A DNA stretch of 64,000 bases from an uncultured Collinsella sp. (GCA_900761995.1 CAAFEY010000023.1:1-64000), one strand, 5' to 3'; shown: positions 1 to 8,057, counted from the stretch's first letter. Notes: generated by a model from the sequence alone, not told the origin. Numbers and translations are program-made.

Positions 1-1215
1 AAGCCGCACGAGAGCCGCGAGCACGTGCGCTCCGTCAAGATTGACCGCATCCTGACAGGTCGTTACACAGCCATTCCGGCGTTCCTGGTGATCATGGGCC
101 TCGTCTTTTGGCTGACGTTTGGCGTGATCGGCGCGGCGTTGCAGGGACTCATGGAGGACGGCATCGCTGCCATCATCGCCTCGGCCGATGCGGGTCTCAA
201 GGCGTTCGGCACCAACGACGTAGTGCGCTCGCTGGCTGTCGACGGCGTGCTTACGGGCGTGGGCAGCGTGCTGACCTTCCTGCCGATTATCGTCGTGCTC
301 TTCTTGTTCCTCTCCATTCTGGAAGACTCGGGCTACATGGCGCGCGTTGCCTTTGTCATGGATAAGGTACTGCGTCGCTTTGGCCTGTCGGGCCGCAGCT
401 TCGTGCCCATGCTCGTCGGTTTTGGCTGCACCGTGCCGGCTATCATGTCGACCCGTACGCTCCCATCCGAGCACGACCGCAAGATGACGGTCATGCTCAC
501 GCCGTTTATGAGCTGTTCGGCCAAGTTGCCGGTCTACGGTCTGCTGTGCGGGGCGTTTTTCCCACAGGCGACGGTTCCCGCCATGGTCTCGCTCTATCTG
601 ATTGGTATCGTGGTCGGCTGCATTGCCGCCCTGGTGCTCAACCGCACGGCATTTAAGGGCGACCCGGTGCCGTTTATCATGGAGCTTCCCAATTACCGCC
701 TGCCGAGCGTCAAGACGACGGTGATGCTGGCATGGGATAAGGCCAAAGACTTTATTACCAAGGCCTTTACCATTATCTTTGCCGCTACCGTGGTCATCTG
801 GTTCCTTCAGACGTTCGACATTCGCTTTAATGTGGTCGCCGATCAGTCGCAGAGTCTACTTGCCGGTCTGGGTAGCATTATCGCGCCGGCGCTGGCACCG
901 CTTGGGTTTGGCGACTGGCGTGCATCCACGGCGCTCGTCACCGGACTTATCGCCAAGGAGAGCGTCATCTCGACCCTCACCGTGCTTTTGGGTGCAACGT
1001 CGCCCGCGGCACTGTCGACCATGTTTTCGCCGTTTACCGCTTACGTGTTCCTGGTCTTTACGCTGCTGTACCCGCCCTGCGTAGCGGCAATCGGCGCCGT
1101 CAAGAGTGAGCTGGGCGCGCGCTATGCCGTGGCTGTATTCGCGTTTCAGGTGACGGTCGCCTGGATCGTGGCGTTTGTCGTGCATTCGGCGGGCATATTG
1201 CTGGGGTTGGCTTAG
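1..1215 (+). CDS. feoB: Ferrous iron transporter FeoB, 3' part
   Basis: The frame is open from base 1, so the gene begins outside the window; about 404 C-terminal residues are present. FeoB is an inner-membrane Fe(II) uptake protein with an N-terminal GTPase domain, which lies outside the window, and a C-terminal membrane domain. What is visible is the membrane part: the first segment follows a basic stretch (KIDRILTGRYTAIP), then the Gate-type segment LEDSGYMARVAFVMD and the conserved GFGCTVPAIM with TPFMSCSAKLPVY, which carry the cysteines usually linked to iron passage. A second gate repeat (GLIAKESVIS, PPCVAAIG) ends the protein. A hairpin follows the stop. The family call is firm; start and upstream partner (feoA) cannot be seen. 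Confidence 0.95.
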   Translation, partial: KPHESREHVRSVKIDRILTGRYTAIPAFLVIMGLVFWLTFGVIGAALQGLMEDGIAAIIASADAGLKAFGTNDVVRSLAVDGVLTGVGSVLTFLPIIVVLFLFLSILEDSGYMARVAFVMDKVLRRFGLSGRSFVPMLVGFGCTVPAIMSTRTLPSEHDRKMTVMLTPFMSCSAKLPVYGLLCGAFFPQATVPAMVSLYLIGIVVGCIAALVLNRTAFKGDPVPFIMELPNYRLPSVKTTVMLAWDKAKDFITKAFTIIFAATVVIWFLQTFDIRFNVVADQSQSLLAGLGSIIAPALAPLGFGDWRASTALVTGLIAKESVISTLTVLLGATSPAALSTMFSPFTAYVFLVFTLLYPPCVAAIGAVKSELGARYAVAVFAFQVTVAWIVAFVVHSAGILLGLA

Positions 1216-1257
1216 CTATTTATTGACGGCGCAACCTCTGTGTATTGAGTTGATTGC

Positions 1258-1289
1258 GGCCCTGCATCTGTACTGACGGATGCGGGGCC
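1258..1289 (+). terminator. Hairpin after feoB
   Basis: An 11-bp stem (GGCCCTGCATC with GATGCGGGGCC, one G-T pair) and a 10-base loop sit 43 bases after the feoB stop. There is no T-run after it, so it is either a weak terminator or an mRNA 3' protecting hairpin. Confidence 0.5.
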
Positions 1290-1302
1290 GTTGCTATATA
1301 AT
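1273..1302 (+). promoter_or_regulatory. Probable promoter of the SotB-like gene
   Basis: A perfect TATAAT at 1297-1302 is preceded by CTGACG at 1273-1278 with an 18-base spacer. The -35 overlaps the hairpin after feoB. The start codon lies 34 bases downstream. Confidence 0.55.
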
Positions 1303-1335
1303 CGCCTCCGCTCAAAATGATTGGAGACGTTATAT

Positions 1336-2532
1336 ATGAGTCAGGCAAGACAAGATGGCATCTCACTCAAGCAGTGGCTCCCGCTTATCGGGCTCGCCTG
1401 TTGCGCGTTCGTATTCAACACGTCGGAGTTCATGCCCATTGGCCTTCTGACTGATATTGCCGCGTCGTTCTCGCTCACCGAGGCCCAGGCCGGCATCATG
1501 ATCTCGGTCTACGCCTGGGGCGTCATGCTGCTGTCGCTGCCGCTTATGGTGTTTGCTTCGCGCTTTGAGTTCAAGCGGATGCTGCTGGGCGTGCTTGCCG
1601 TGTTCTCGCTGGGCCAGTTCCTGTCCGCCGTGGCGCCGACCTATCCCATTCTGGTCTGCGCACGCCTGGTGGTCGCCTGTGCGCATGCCGTGTTCTGGTC
1701 GGTCGCCTCGATCATGGCGTCGCGTCTGGTTGATACGCGCCACGGGGCGCTCGCCATCAGCATGATCGCCACGGGCTCGTCCATCGCGCAGATCTTTGGC
1801 TTGCCGATCGGCCGCGCCATCGGGCTGGCCGTGGGCTGGCGCATGACGTTTGCCGCGGTCGGGGCCTTCTCTGCCGCCGCGGTGGTGTACCAAGCCGCGG
1901 TGTTCCCGGCTATGCCGGCGGGCGAGCGCTTTACCGTCAAACAGCTGCCCGAGCTGCTCAAGAACCCGTTCCTGATCGCGCTCTACGCGGTCACGGTTTT
2001 TATGGCGACCGGCTACTACGCGGGTTACAGCTATATCGAGCCCTTCCTGGCGCAGGTCGCGCACGTCGACGCGGGCGCTATTACCATGACGCTGACGGCG
2101 TTCGGCTGCTCTGGTCTGCTCGGAAGCTGGCTGTTCGGCCGCCTGTTCGACGGGCACCGGTTCCCGTTCTTGGCTATCACGCTCTCCGGCGTGCCGGTGG
2201 CCCTGCTGCTCATGGGTCCGGCCGCATCGTCGCTCGCGGCGGTGCTTGCCGTCTGCGCGCTGTGGGGTTGCTGCGCCACGGCCTTTAACGTGGCGTTTCA
2301 GGCCGAGCTCATCAAGTACACGCCGGCGGATTCGTCGGCCGTCGCCATGTCGATCTTCTCGGGCCTGTTCAATCTGGGTATCGGCACGGGCACCGCAATC
2401 GGTGGCGCCGTGGTTTCGGGTCCCGGTATCGCTTGGATTGGCTTCGTGGGCGGGGCGATTACCGTCGTGGGCGTCATCCTCGCCATCACGGTGCTATTTC
2501 CGGCCATACGCCGCGCAAAGCTCGTCGCCTAA
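1336..2532 (+). CDS. sotB: MFS exporter, SotB-like (DHA1 family)
   Basis: A 398-residue major facilitator protein with twelve predicted membrane segments. The N-terminal region FVFNTSEFMPIGLLTDIA followed by GIMISVYAWGVMLLSLPLM closely follows E. coli SotB (YdeA), a drug/H+ antiporter that exports sugars and inducers such as arabinose and IPTG; GWRMTF and SYIEPF are further shared blocks. The real substrate here is not shown by the sequence. ATG at 1336 was chosen over the in-frame TTG at 1321, because it gives the usual SotB N-terminus; the Shine-Dalgarno (TTGGAGACG) sits just upstream. Monocistronic, with its own promoter and a long palindrome behind it. Confidence 0.85.
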   Translation: MSQARQDGISLKQWLPLIGLACCAFVFNTSEFMPIGLLTDIAASFSLTEAQAGIMISVYAWGVMLLSLPLMVFASRFEFKRMLLGVLAVFSLGQFLSAVAPTYPILVCARLVVACAHAVFWSVASIMASRLVDTRHGALAISMIATGSSIAQIFGLPIGRAIGLAVGWRMTFAAVGAFSAAAVVYQAAVFPAMPAGERFTVKQLPELLKNPFLIALYAVTVFMATGYYAGYSYIEPFLAQVAHVDAGAITMTLTAFGCSGLLGSWLFGRLFDGHRFPFLAITLSGVPVALLLMGPAASSLAAVLAVCALWGCCATAFNVAFQAELIKYTPADSSAVAMSIFSGLFNLGIGTGTAIGGAVVSGPGIAWIGFVGGAITVVGVILAITVLFPAIRRAKLVA

Positions 2533-2547
2533 TCACGTCCCCTCATC

Positions 2548-2614
2548 AGTTGCGGTGAAATACGGACTGCTGAGCCCAATAAACCCGGCAAACAGTCCGT
2601 ATTTCACCGCAACT
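2548..2614. repeat. Perfect 22-bp inverted repeat with 23-base loop
   Basis: Left arm 2548-2569 (begins AGTTGCGGTGAAATACG) and right arm 2593-2614 are exact reverse complements. The loop is 2570-2592. No T-run follows directly, and the arms are longer than a usual terminator. The A+T-containing arm sequence is unlike the flanking genes, so a small dispersed repeat is likely; a 3' mRNA hairpin of the exporter gene is the alternative. Confidence 0.85.
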
Positions 2615-2620
2615 TAGAAA

Positions 2621-2650
2621 GGGGCTGGGGCAGCTAAAAGAGCCCCGTCC
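2621..2650 (+). terminator. Short GC-rich hairpin before the GH13 gene
   Basis: GGGGCT at 2621-2626 can pair with AGCCCC at 2641-2646 (alternatively GGGGC 2627-2631 with GCCCC 2642-2646). It directly follows the 22-bp palindrome and may end transcription from the exporter gene. No U-run. Confidence 0.35.
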
Positions 2651-2714
2651 CAAATTAGCTACCCTGCCGGGCATACAATGGATGTCGTTGTGTTGAGCTT
2701 ACCGGGAGGTTGCT

Positions 2715-4091
2715 ATGTGGGCATACGAGACGACGTTCTACCAGATCTATCCGCTGGGCTTTTGTGGAGCTCCGCGCGAAAACGCCGCGCCCGTTGCCGA
2801 GGATGAGCTCGCCCAGGCTGCCAACGCTGCGCCCAACCCCGATGCGCCCATCATGAAGATCGCCCAATGGGCCGACTACCTGCAAGAGTTCGGCATCGGT
2901 GCTGTGCTCATTAACCCGCCGCTCGAATCCGACAGCCATGGCTACGACACGCGCAGCCTGCGCCATATCGACCGTCGCCTGGGTGGGGATGCCGATTTTG
3001 CCGCCGTGTGCGAGACGCTGCGCGCCCATGGCATCCGCGTGGTGCTCGATGCGGTCTTCAACCATGTGGGCCGTGGCTTTTGGGCCTTCCGCGATGTGCA
3101 GGAGCGCAAGTGGGACTCGCCCTACAAGGATTGGTTCCACATCAGCTTTGACGGCGACTCCTGCTATGGCGATGGCTTTTGGTACGAGGGCTGGGAAGGC
3201 CATTTTGAGCTCGTGAAGCTCAACCTGCAAAACCCCGCCGTGGTCGATTACCTGCTCGAGTCCGTGCGCCGTTGGGCCGACGTCTTTGGCGTCGACGGCC
3301 TGCGCCTGGACGTTGCCTATATGCTCGACCGCGACTTTATGCGCCGCCTGCACGCCTTTGCCCGTGAGCTCAAGCCCGACTTTGTGCTGATCGGCGAGAC
3401 GCTCCACGGCGACTACAACCAGATCGTCAACGACGAGATGCTCGACTCCTGCACCAACTACGAGTGCTACAAGGGCCTGTACTCCAGCTTTAACTCGGTC
3501 AATATGTTCGAGATCGCGCACTCGCTGCACCGCCAGTTTGGCGGTGACCCGTGGTGCATTTATCGCGGCAAGCATCTGCTGTCGTTTGTCGACAACCACG
3601 ATGTGCCGCGCCTGGCGAGCATCCTTACCGACAAGTCCTGTCTGCGCCCCGCTTATGGCATGCTCTTTGGCATACCGGGCATTCCGTGCGTCTACTATGG
3701 CAGCGAGTGGGGGATTCCTGGCGAAAAGGGCGGCCCCGATGGTGACTGGGCGCTGCGACCTGCGCTCGATGAGCCTGCGCCCAACGAGCTGACGGCCTTC
3801 ATCAAGCAGCTCGCGCACCTGCGCTCGGCAGACGACGCGGCGGCCCGTGCCCTCAACTATGGTGCCTATCGCAACGTGGTGATTCAGAACAAGCAGCTGC
3901 TGTTCGAGCGCGCCTGCGACGACGCGACGGTGCTCGTGGCGGTCAATGCCGTGGGCGAGCCTTACACCTTTGGCGCCGGCGAGCTCAATGGGTCCTTTGT
4001 CGACCTGCTGGCCGACGGCGTGCCCACGGTCGAGCTGGCGGGCTCCCTTGAGCTTGCGCCCTACGAGGTGCGCTATCTGCTGAGGGCTTAG
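2715..4091 (+). CDS. GH13 (alpha-amylase family) hydrolase
   Basis: A 458-residue cytoplasmic glycoside hydrolase of family 13, without signal peptide. All four family signatures are in order: region I DAVFNHVGR (residues 112-120), region II GLRLDVAYM with nucleophile Asp199, region III IGETLHG with acid/base Glu228, and region IV FVDNHD with Asp296. Residues after about 370 form the small C-terminal beta domain. The bond cleaved (maltodextrin, sucrose or another alpha-glucoside) cannot be fixed from motifs alone; absence of a secretion signal points to use of imported oligosaccharides. GGGAGG lies 5 bases before the ATG. The glycosylase gene starts 3 bases after the stop, so the two are probably co-transcribed. 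Confidence 0.9.
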   Translation: MWAYETTFYQIYPLGFCGAPRENAAPVAEDELAQAANAAPNPDAPIMKIAQWADYLQEFGIGAVLINPPLESDSHGYDTRSLRHIDRRLGGDADFAAVCETLRAHGIRVVLDAVFNHVGRGFWAFRDVQERKWDSPYKDWFHISFDGDSCYGDGFWYEGWEGHFELVKLNLQNPAVVDYLLESVRRWADVFGVDGLRLDVAYMLDRDFMRRLHAFARELKPDFVLIGETLHGDYNQIVNDEMLDSCTNYECYKGLYSSFNSVNMFEIAHSLHRQFGGDPWCIYRGKHLLSFVDNHDVPRLASILTDKSCLRPAYGMLFGIPGIPCVYYGSEWGIPGEKGGPDGDWALRPALDEPAPNELTAFIKQLAHLRSADDAAARALNYGAYRNVVIQNKQLLFERACDDATVLVAVNAVGEPYTFGAGELNGSFVDLLADGVPTVELAGSLELAPYEVRYLLRA

Positions 4092-4094
4092 CTC

Positions 4095-4658
4095 GTGGCC
4101 GCGCCGGACGAGGGCTATCAACATATTGAGCATGGGTTTGAACCCGTGTTTGACGAGCACTCGCGCGTTTTGCTGCTGGGGTCGTTTCCCTCGGTGCTTT
4201 CGCGCGCCAATGCCTTTTATTACGGCAACCCTCAGAATCGCTTTTGGCGCGTGATGGCCGCGTGCCTCGGTGTGCCCGTGCCGCCCAACGAGGGAGACTT
4301 TTTGGCGAGCGGCGAGCCCGCGACGCTCGACGCCTCGATTGCTGCCAAGCGATCCATGCTGCTCAACGGCGGTGTGGCCCTGTGGGACGTGATCGAGAGC
4401 TGTGATATCAAGGGCTCAAGCGACGCGAGCATTCGCAACGTTGTGCCGGCACATATCGAGCGCATTACCGGCGCAGCCCCCATTGAGCAGGTGATATGCA
4501 ACGGTGGTACAGCTGGCCGGCTCTACAAGCGCTATCTACAAGAACACACCGGGCTGCCCGCTATCGTCCTGCCCTCGACAAGTCCCGCCAATGCCGCCTG
4601 GCGCCTGGAGCGTCTTGTTGAGCGTTGGCACGAAGCCGTTGACTGGGCTGTTATTTAA
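4095..4658 (+). CDS. DNA-deoxyinosine glycosylase (UDG superfamily)
   Basis: A 187-residue protein of the uracil-DNA glycosylase fold, family 6 type, which removes hypoxanthine (deaminated adenine) from DNA in base excision repair. Motif 1 appears as LLLGSFPS followed by FYYGNPQNRFW, and motif 2 as LPSTSPANA near the C-terminus, the two signatures of the hypoxanthine-DNA glycosylase group. GTG start at 4095, three bases after the amylase stop, with GAGGG 8 bases upstream. It converges on the next gene with a single base between the stop codons. Activity on uracil or mismatched bases instead of hypoxanthine cannot be excluded. Confidence 0.85.
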   Translation: MAAPDEGYQHIEHGFEPVFDEHSRVLLLGSFPSVLSRANAFYYGNPQNRFWRVMAACLGVPVPPNEGDFLASGEPATLDASIAAKRSMLLNGGVALWDVIESCDIKGSSDASIRNVVPAHIERITGAAPIEQVICNGGTAGRLYKRYLQEHTGLPAIVLPSTSPANAAWRLERLVERWHEAVDWAVI

Positions 4659-4659
4659 T

Positions 4660-5322
4660 TTAGATTTTTGTTTGAGCGTGGGTGCCCAGACGTTTTAGAA
4701 CGCCTCGCCAGATCGGCGCGGGCACGGCTGGCTCGGCGCAAACCATGCCGTCGGCGTCGACGTTGGCGGCATTGCCACCGCCAAGTCGCTGTGCATGCTT
4801 GACGGAGCAGCCCATGCGCACAGCGCCCACAAGCTTATCCATCGCTTCCGAAAACGGTCGCCGCAAGAGTCCCATGCGCGGGGAGCGACGAAGCGCCGCA
4901 ATGCCGCTGCCGGCGCAGATGGCAACGCCGCCACACCACAATTGGTCATGGCGCTCACATGCCTTGTGCAGGCGAACGGCGGCCCCACGCGCCTGCTCAG
5001 TGCCCTCTTGTGCGGCTCGAATCGCGGCATAGACGCGCGTTCCCGTACCGCCAAAGCGCTCAAGCGTCTGCTCGATAGCTGTCAACGTCTCATCGTCAGC
5101 CACATCTTCAATGGCCAGCACGATGCCATCGGCAACGCTGCCGGCGTCATTTGCCTTCAAGTCGACTGGGAGGGGGAGTGTAGTGCCGGAAAGCTGTGCA
5201 TAGGCGGCGATGGCATCCTGCAGGTCCCAAAGCAAAAACTCAAGATCGGCGCTATTGGGAATGCTGATATACGCAATGGTTTGCAGCGTTTTTGGTACAT
5301 CGCCGCGCGCGGTCGTCTCCAT
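4660..5322 (-). CDS. Unrecognised protein, possibly flavodoxin-like
   Basis: A 220-residue protein that I do not recognise with certainty. Visible are an N-terminal block with IAYISIPNSADLEFLLWDLQ, a middle block LPLPVDLKANDAGSVADGI, a glycine/cysteine segment LWCGGVAICAGSGIA, and a C-terminal PVPAPIWRGVLKRLG. The last two recall C-terminal parts of flavodoxin-fold NAD(P)H-dependent reductases, but no FMN-binding T/SxTGxT loop is seen, so this is only a suggestion. The start is well supported by GGAAAGGAG 6 bases before the ATG. It is divergent from the aminotransferase gene and convergent with the glycosylase gene. Confidence 0.7.
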   Translation of the reverse strand: METTARGDVPKTLQTIAYISIPNSADLEFLLWDLQDAIAAYAQLSGTTLPLPVDLKANDAGSVADGIVLAIEDVADDETLTAIEQTLERFGGTGTRVYAAIRAAQEGTEQARGAAVRLHKACERHDQLWCGGVAICAGSGIAALRRSPRMGLLRRPFSEAMDKLVGAVRMGCSVKHAQRLGGGNAANVDADGMVCAEPAVPAPIWRGVLKRLGTHAQTKI

Positions 5323-5363
5323 GCCATCTCCTTTCCGGCTCGTTTCCGTTTAGGTTACACCGT

Positions 5364-5389
5364 CTGACGGCGCCTCGCCGCGCTATCCT
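5364..5389 (+). promoter_or_regulatory. Possible promoter of the aminotransferase gene
   Basis: TATCCT at 5384-5389 matches the -10 hexamer used by the str and fab promoters in this window. The best -35 candidate, CTGACG at 5364-5369, is only 14 bases away, so the call is weak. Confidence 0.3.
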
Positions 5390-5415
5390 AGTGCAACCCT
5401 TACGAAAGGAACGCC

Positions 5416-6552
5416 ATGCGTCTGCCCATGAATACCTCGCTTGCCACGCTCAAGCCCTCCGGTATCCGCCGGATCAACGCGCTCGCCGCCCAGCATCCGG
5501 GGTGCATCGCGCTCGCGCTCGGCGAGCCCGATTTTCCCACACCCGATGTGATTAGCGCCGAGGTGACCGCCGCACTGGACCGCGGTGACACGCACTATCC
5601 GCCGAACAACGGTCGCCCCGCCCTGCGCGAGGCGTTATCTGCCTACATGGGGGACGCGGGCCTTGCGTTTTCGGCCGACGAGGTCATCCTGACTGATGGC
5701 GCGACCGAGGCCCTGTCGGCAACATTCATGGCTATGCTCAACCCCGGCGACGAGGTCATTATCCCCACGCCGGCCTTTGGCCTGTACGAAAGCATCGTCG
5801 TGGCCAACCACGCCAAGGCGGTCTTTTTGGATACGGAGCCTGCGCAATTCCAGATCGATGAGGAAGCGCTGCGCGCTTGCGTTACGCCGGCGACCAAGGC
5901 CATCGTCATCTGCTCGCCCAACAATCCTACGGGTTGCATCCTCAATACGGCGTCGCTCGACGCCGTGGCGCGCGTGGCAGACCAGGCGGGCATCTACGTG
6001 GTTTGCGACGACGTATACAACCGCTTGGTCTACGCGGACGGCTACGAGCGCTTTGCCCAGCGACACCCAGAACTGCGCGAGCAGACGGTAGTCATCGAGA
6101 GCTTCTCCAAGCCCTGGGCCATGACCGGCTGGCGCTTGGGTTGGCTCGCAGCCGCAGCCCCCGTCATCGCCGAGATCGCAAAGGCCCACCAATACCTAGT
6201 ATCGAGTGCCGTCTCCTTCGAGATGGACGCCGCAGCTCGAGCCCTGACCGTCGACCCAACCCCCATGCTCAAAGTCTACAGAGCCCGCCGCGAACGCGTA
6301 CTCGCAGCCTTATACGCCATGGGCCTCGACGTAGTAGAGCCCGCAGGAGCCTTCTACACTTTCCCGAGCATCAAAAAGTTCGGCCTAACCAGCGAAGACT
6401 TCTGCATCAAAGCCATCGAAGAGACAAACGTAGCCCTAGTCCCGGGCGACTGCTTCGGCACCGAAGGCCACATCCGCCTAAGCTACTGCGTCTCCGACAA
6501 AGACCTTGACGAAGGCCTAACCCGCCTGTCCACCTTCATTTCAACCTTATAG
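5416..6552 (+). CDS. Class I/II aminotransferase (PLP-dependent)
   Basis: A 378-residue fold-type I aminotransferase of the aspartate aminotransferase superfamily. ALGEPDFPTP near residue 35, TDGATEAL (93-100) for cofactor binding, SPNNPTG (167-173), CDDVYNRLVY (197-206) and SFSKPWAMTGWR with PLP Lys232 are all present; the C-terminal arginine region is HIRLSYC. Substrate is probably an aliphatic or aromatic amino acid, not resolvable by motif. AAAGGA precedes the ATG. Oddity: from about base 6150 to the stop, third codon positions change from the local G/C/T mix to A and C (CTA, GTA, GCA, GAA), while the protein stays conserved. A long inverted-repeat element follows. Confidence 0.9.
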   Translation: MRLPMNTSLATLKPSGIRRINALAAQHPGCIALALGEPDFPTPDVISAEVTAALDRGDTHYPPNNGRPALREALSAYMGDAGLAFSADEVILTDGATEALSATFMAMLNPGDEVIIPTPAFGLYESIVVANHAKAVFLDTEPAQFQIDEEALRACVTPATKAIVICSPNNPTGCILNTASLDAVARVADQAGIYVVCDDVYNRLVYADGYERFAQRHPELREQTVVIESFSKPWAMTGWRLGWLAAAAPVIAEIAKAHQYLVSSAVSFEMDAAARALTVDPTPMLKVYRARRERVLAALYAMGLDVVEPAGAFYTFPSIKKFGLTSEDFCIKAIEETNVALVPGDCFGTEGHIRLSYCVSDKDLDEGLTRLSTFISTL

Positions 6553-6647
6553 CCCAACGGGACGCAACACATCAGCCCACCGACATAAGGTTTATACGTG
6601 GGGCGCGTCGCTCAACGGGCGCGAAGATCCGCAGCAAAGTTACCGCA

Positions 6648-6776
6648 GCTCCGGTCCGAGGGGCCGGGTTGAGATTTTCGTAGATTCCGCACGAGCCGAA
6701 GGCCACTTAATGTGGCCTTCGTGCGAGCCAGGACTTGACCGAGCGAAAATCTCAACCCGGCCCCTCGGACCGGAGC
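6648..6776. repeat. Long inverted-repeat element with conserved hairpin core (copy 1)
   Basis: Arms 6648-6680 and 6744-6776 are a perfect 33-bp inverted repeat (left arm contains GGGCCGGGTTGAGATTTTCG). The 63-base interior has a nested hairpin: CGCAC 6688-6692 with GTGCG 6721-6725, and GAAGGCCAC 6698-6706 with GTGGCCTTC 6712-6720 around a TTAAT loop. TTCCGCACG, CACTTAATGTG and CAGGACT of the interior recur in the element at 36662-36812, whose arms are unrelated. It lies between the aminotransferase gene and the rplJ promoter. Function unknown: terminator, structured RNA or mobile repeat are all possible. Confidence 0.85.
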
Positions 6777-6810
6777 GTATGCAGGGTTTGTGTGCGAATC
6801 CTCGCGCCCG

Positions 6811-6839
6811 TTGACCGACGCCGGGGTCCCCGCCATAAT
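6811..6839 (+). promoter_or_regulatory. Promoter of the rplJ-rplL operon
   Basis: TTGACC at 6811-6816 and CATAAT at 6834-6839 are 17 bases apart, close to the sigma-A consensus. Transcription would start near 6846 and read through the L10 leader. Confidence 0.75.
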
Positions 6840-6859
6840 ACTTTCGGTTCACGCACGAA

Positions 6860-6992
6860 TCCGCTGCCAGAGACAGCCGGTGCAAACGGGCATCGCCCGC
6901 GAGCTTAATGGGATATCCCGCCAGCCGAGGTGGTCGAGTAGATATGTCTTCTCGCCCCCGTCGCTCATGCAGCGCGGGGGCTTTCTTTTTGG
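6860..6992 (+). promoter_or_regulatory. L10 ribosomal-protein leader RNA
   Basis: The sequence between promoter and rplJ carries features of the L10 leader family: the block beginning CAGAGACAGCCGGTG, a middle arm TTAATGGGATATCCCGCC, and AGCCGAGGTGG, followed by a terminator hairpin. In this family L10 (with L12) binds the leader, which mimics its 23S rRNA site, and causes premature termination, giving feedback control of rplJ-rplL. The assignment is by recognised motif order, not by a covariance search. Confidence 0.7.
6954..6990 (+). terminator. Attenuator terminator of the L10 leader
   Basis: GCCCCCG 6954-6960 pairs with CGGGGGC 6975-6981 and is followed by TTTCTTTTT. It lies 65 bases before rplJ, where the L10 leader family has its regulated terminator. 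Confidence 0.75.
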
Positions 6993-7055
6993 ACATGCCC
7001 CCGTCACGTCCTTGTGGCGGACCGTGCCCGGAAAGAATTCGAGGAGGTGTAATTT

Positions 7056-7577
7056 ATGCCCCAGCAGTACAAAATCGACAAGGTTGCAGAGATCGAGTCC
7101 CGTATCGCCGAGAACGCCGGTCTGTTTGTCGTCAACTACAACGGTCTGACGGTTAAGCAGGCTCAGGAGCTGCGTCATCAGCTTCGCGAGTGCGGCGCCG
7201 AGATGAAGGTCTACAAGAACAACCTGGTCAAGATCGCTCTCAAGAACCAGGAGCAGCCCGAGCTCGACGAGATCCTCGCCGGCCCCGTCGCTTATGTGTT
7301 CTACGAGTCCGAGCCGGTCGAGGCCGCTAAGGCCCTTAAGGACTTTTCTGCTAAGTCCAAGGGCGTCCTTGAGATCAAGGGCGGTATCTCCGACGGCAAG
7401 GCCGTTTCCGCTGATGATGTTAAGGCTATCGCCGAGCTGCCCACCAAGGATCAGCTTCTCGGCCAGATCGCCGGTCTCATCTCCGGTTTCGCTCGCGACA
7501 TCGCTGTCTGCGTCAACGGCGTTTCCTCTGGTCTCGCTCGTTCGATCCAGCAGGTCTCCGAGCAGAAGGCAGCCTAG
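7056..7577 (+). CDS. rplJ: Ribosomal protein L10
   Basis: A 173-residue L10, the base of the L7/L12 stalk on the 50S subunit, where it anchors L12 dimers through its C-terminal helix and helps recruit translation GTPases. The N-terminal domain shows VVNYNGLTVKQAQELRHQLR and the KVYKNNLVKIAL block; the C-terminal region (from about residue 130) is the alanine/isoleucine-rich helix that binds L12. A strong GAGGAGG lies 8 bases before the ATG. It is followed by rplL, the usual partner. rplK and rplA, which often lie upstream, are not here. Expression is probably limited by the leader/attenuator described above. Confidence 0.97.
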   Translation: MPQQYKIDKVAEIESRIAENAGLFVVNYNGLTVKQAQELRHQLRECGAEMKVYKNNLVKIALKNQEQPELDEILAGPVAYVFYESEPVEAAKALKDFSAKSKGVLEIKGGISDGKAVSADDVKAIAELPTKDQLLGQIAGLISGFARDIAVCVNGVSSGLARSIQQVSEQKAA

Positions 7578-7679
7578 TCGCTGTTTTCACCCGCGGCGGC
7601 AACGCCGCACCCCTGGCGCATTCGCGCCGTGTTTTAACTGATCTCCGTGCACAGACACGGAAACCGAAAGGACTTAGAA

Positions 7680-8057
7680 ATGGCTAAGCTTACCACCGAT
7701 GAGATCATCGATGCTCTTAAGGAAATGACCCTTCTCGAGGCTTCCGAGCTCGTTAAGGCTATCGAGGATACCTTCGGCGTTTCCGCCGCTGCTCCTGCCG
7801 CTGTTGTCGCCGCTCCCGCTGCTGGCGCTGCTGAGGCCGAGGAGAAGACCGAGTTTGACGTCGTGCTCGAGGGCTTCGGCGACAACAAGATCCAGGTCAT
7901 CAAGGCCGTCCGTGAGCTCACCAACCTTGGCCTGAAGGAGGCCAAGGAGGTCGTCGAGGGCGCTCCCAAGGCTGTTCTCGAGGGTGCCAAGAAGGAGGAC
8001 GCCGAGGCTGCCAAGGAGAAGCTCGAGGCTGCTGGCGCTGCTGTCACCCTCAAGTAA
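7680..8057 (+). CDS. rplL: Ribosomal protein L7/L12
   Basis: A 125-residue L7/L12, the multimeric stalk protein that binds elongation factors. It has the N-terminal dimerisation part ([20 protein letters not shown]), an Ala/Pro hinge at about residues 38-52, and the C-terminal domain with [20 protein letters not shown] and the [11 protein letters not shown] loop. ATG 7680 was taken rather than an upstream in-frame start at 7647, because it gives the family N-terminus and has GAAAGGAC 7-8 bases before it. Second gene of the operon, ending at a strong terminator. Confidence 0.97.
   Translation: MAKLTTDEIIDALKEMTLLEASELVKAIEDTFGVSAAAPAAVVAAPAAGAAEAEEKTEFDVVLEGFGDNKIQVIKAVRELTNLGLKEAKEVVEGAPKAVLEGAKKEDAEAAKEKLEAAGAAVTLK

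Noticed and set aside
6553..7055. A tRNA gene in the gap before rplJ
   Set aside because: No cloverleaf or T-loop GTTCRANNC in a suitable setting; the structure is explained by the inverted-repeat element and the L10 leader. I saw no tRNA or rRNA gene in the window.
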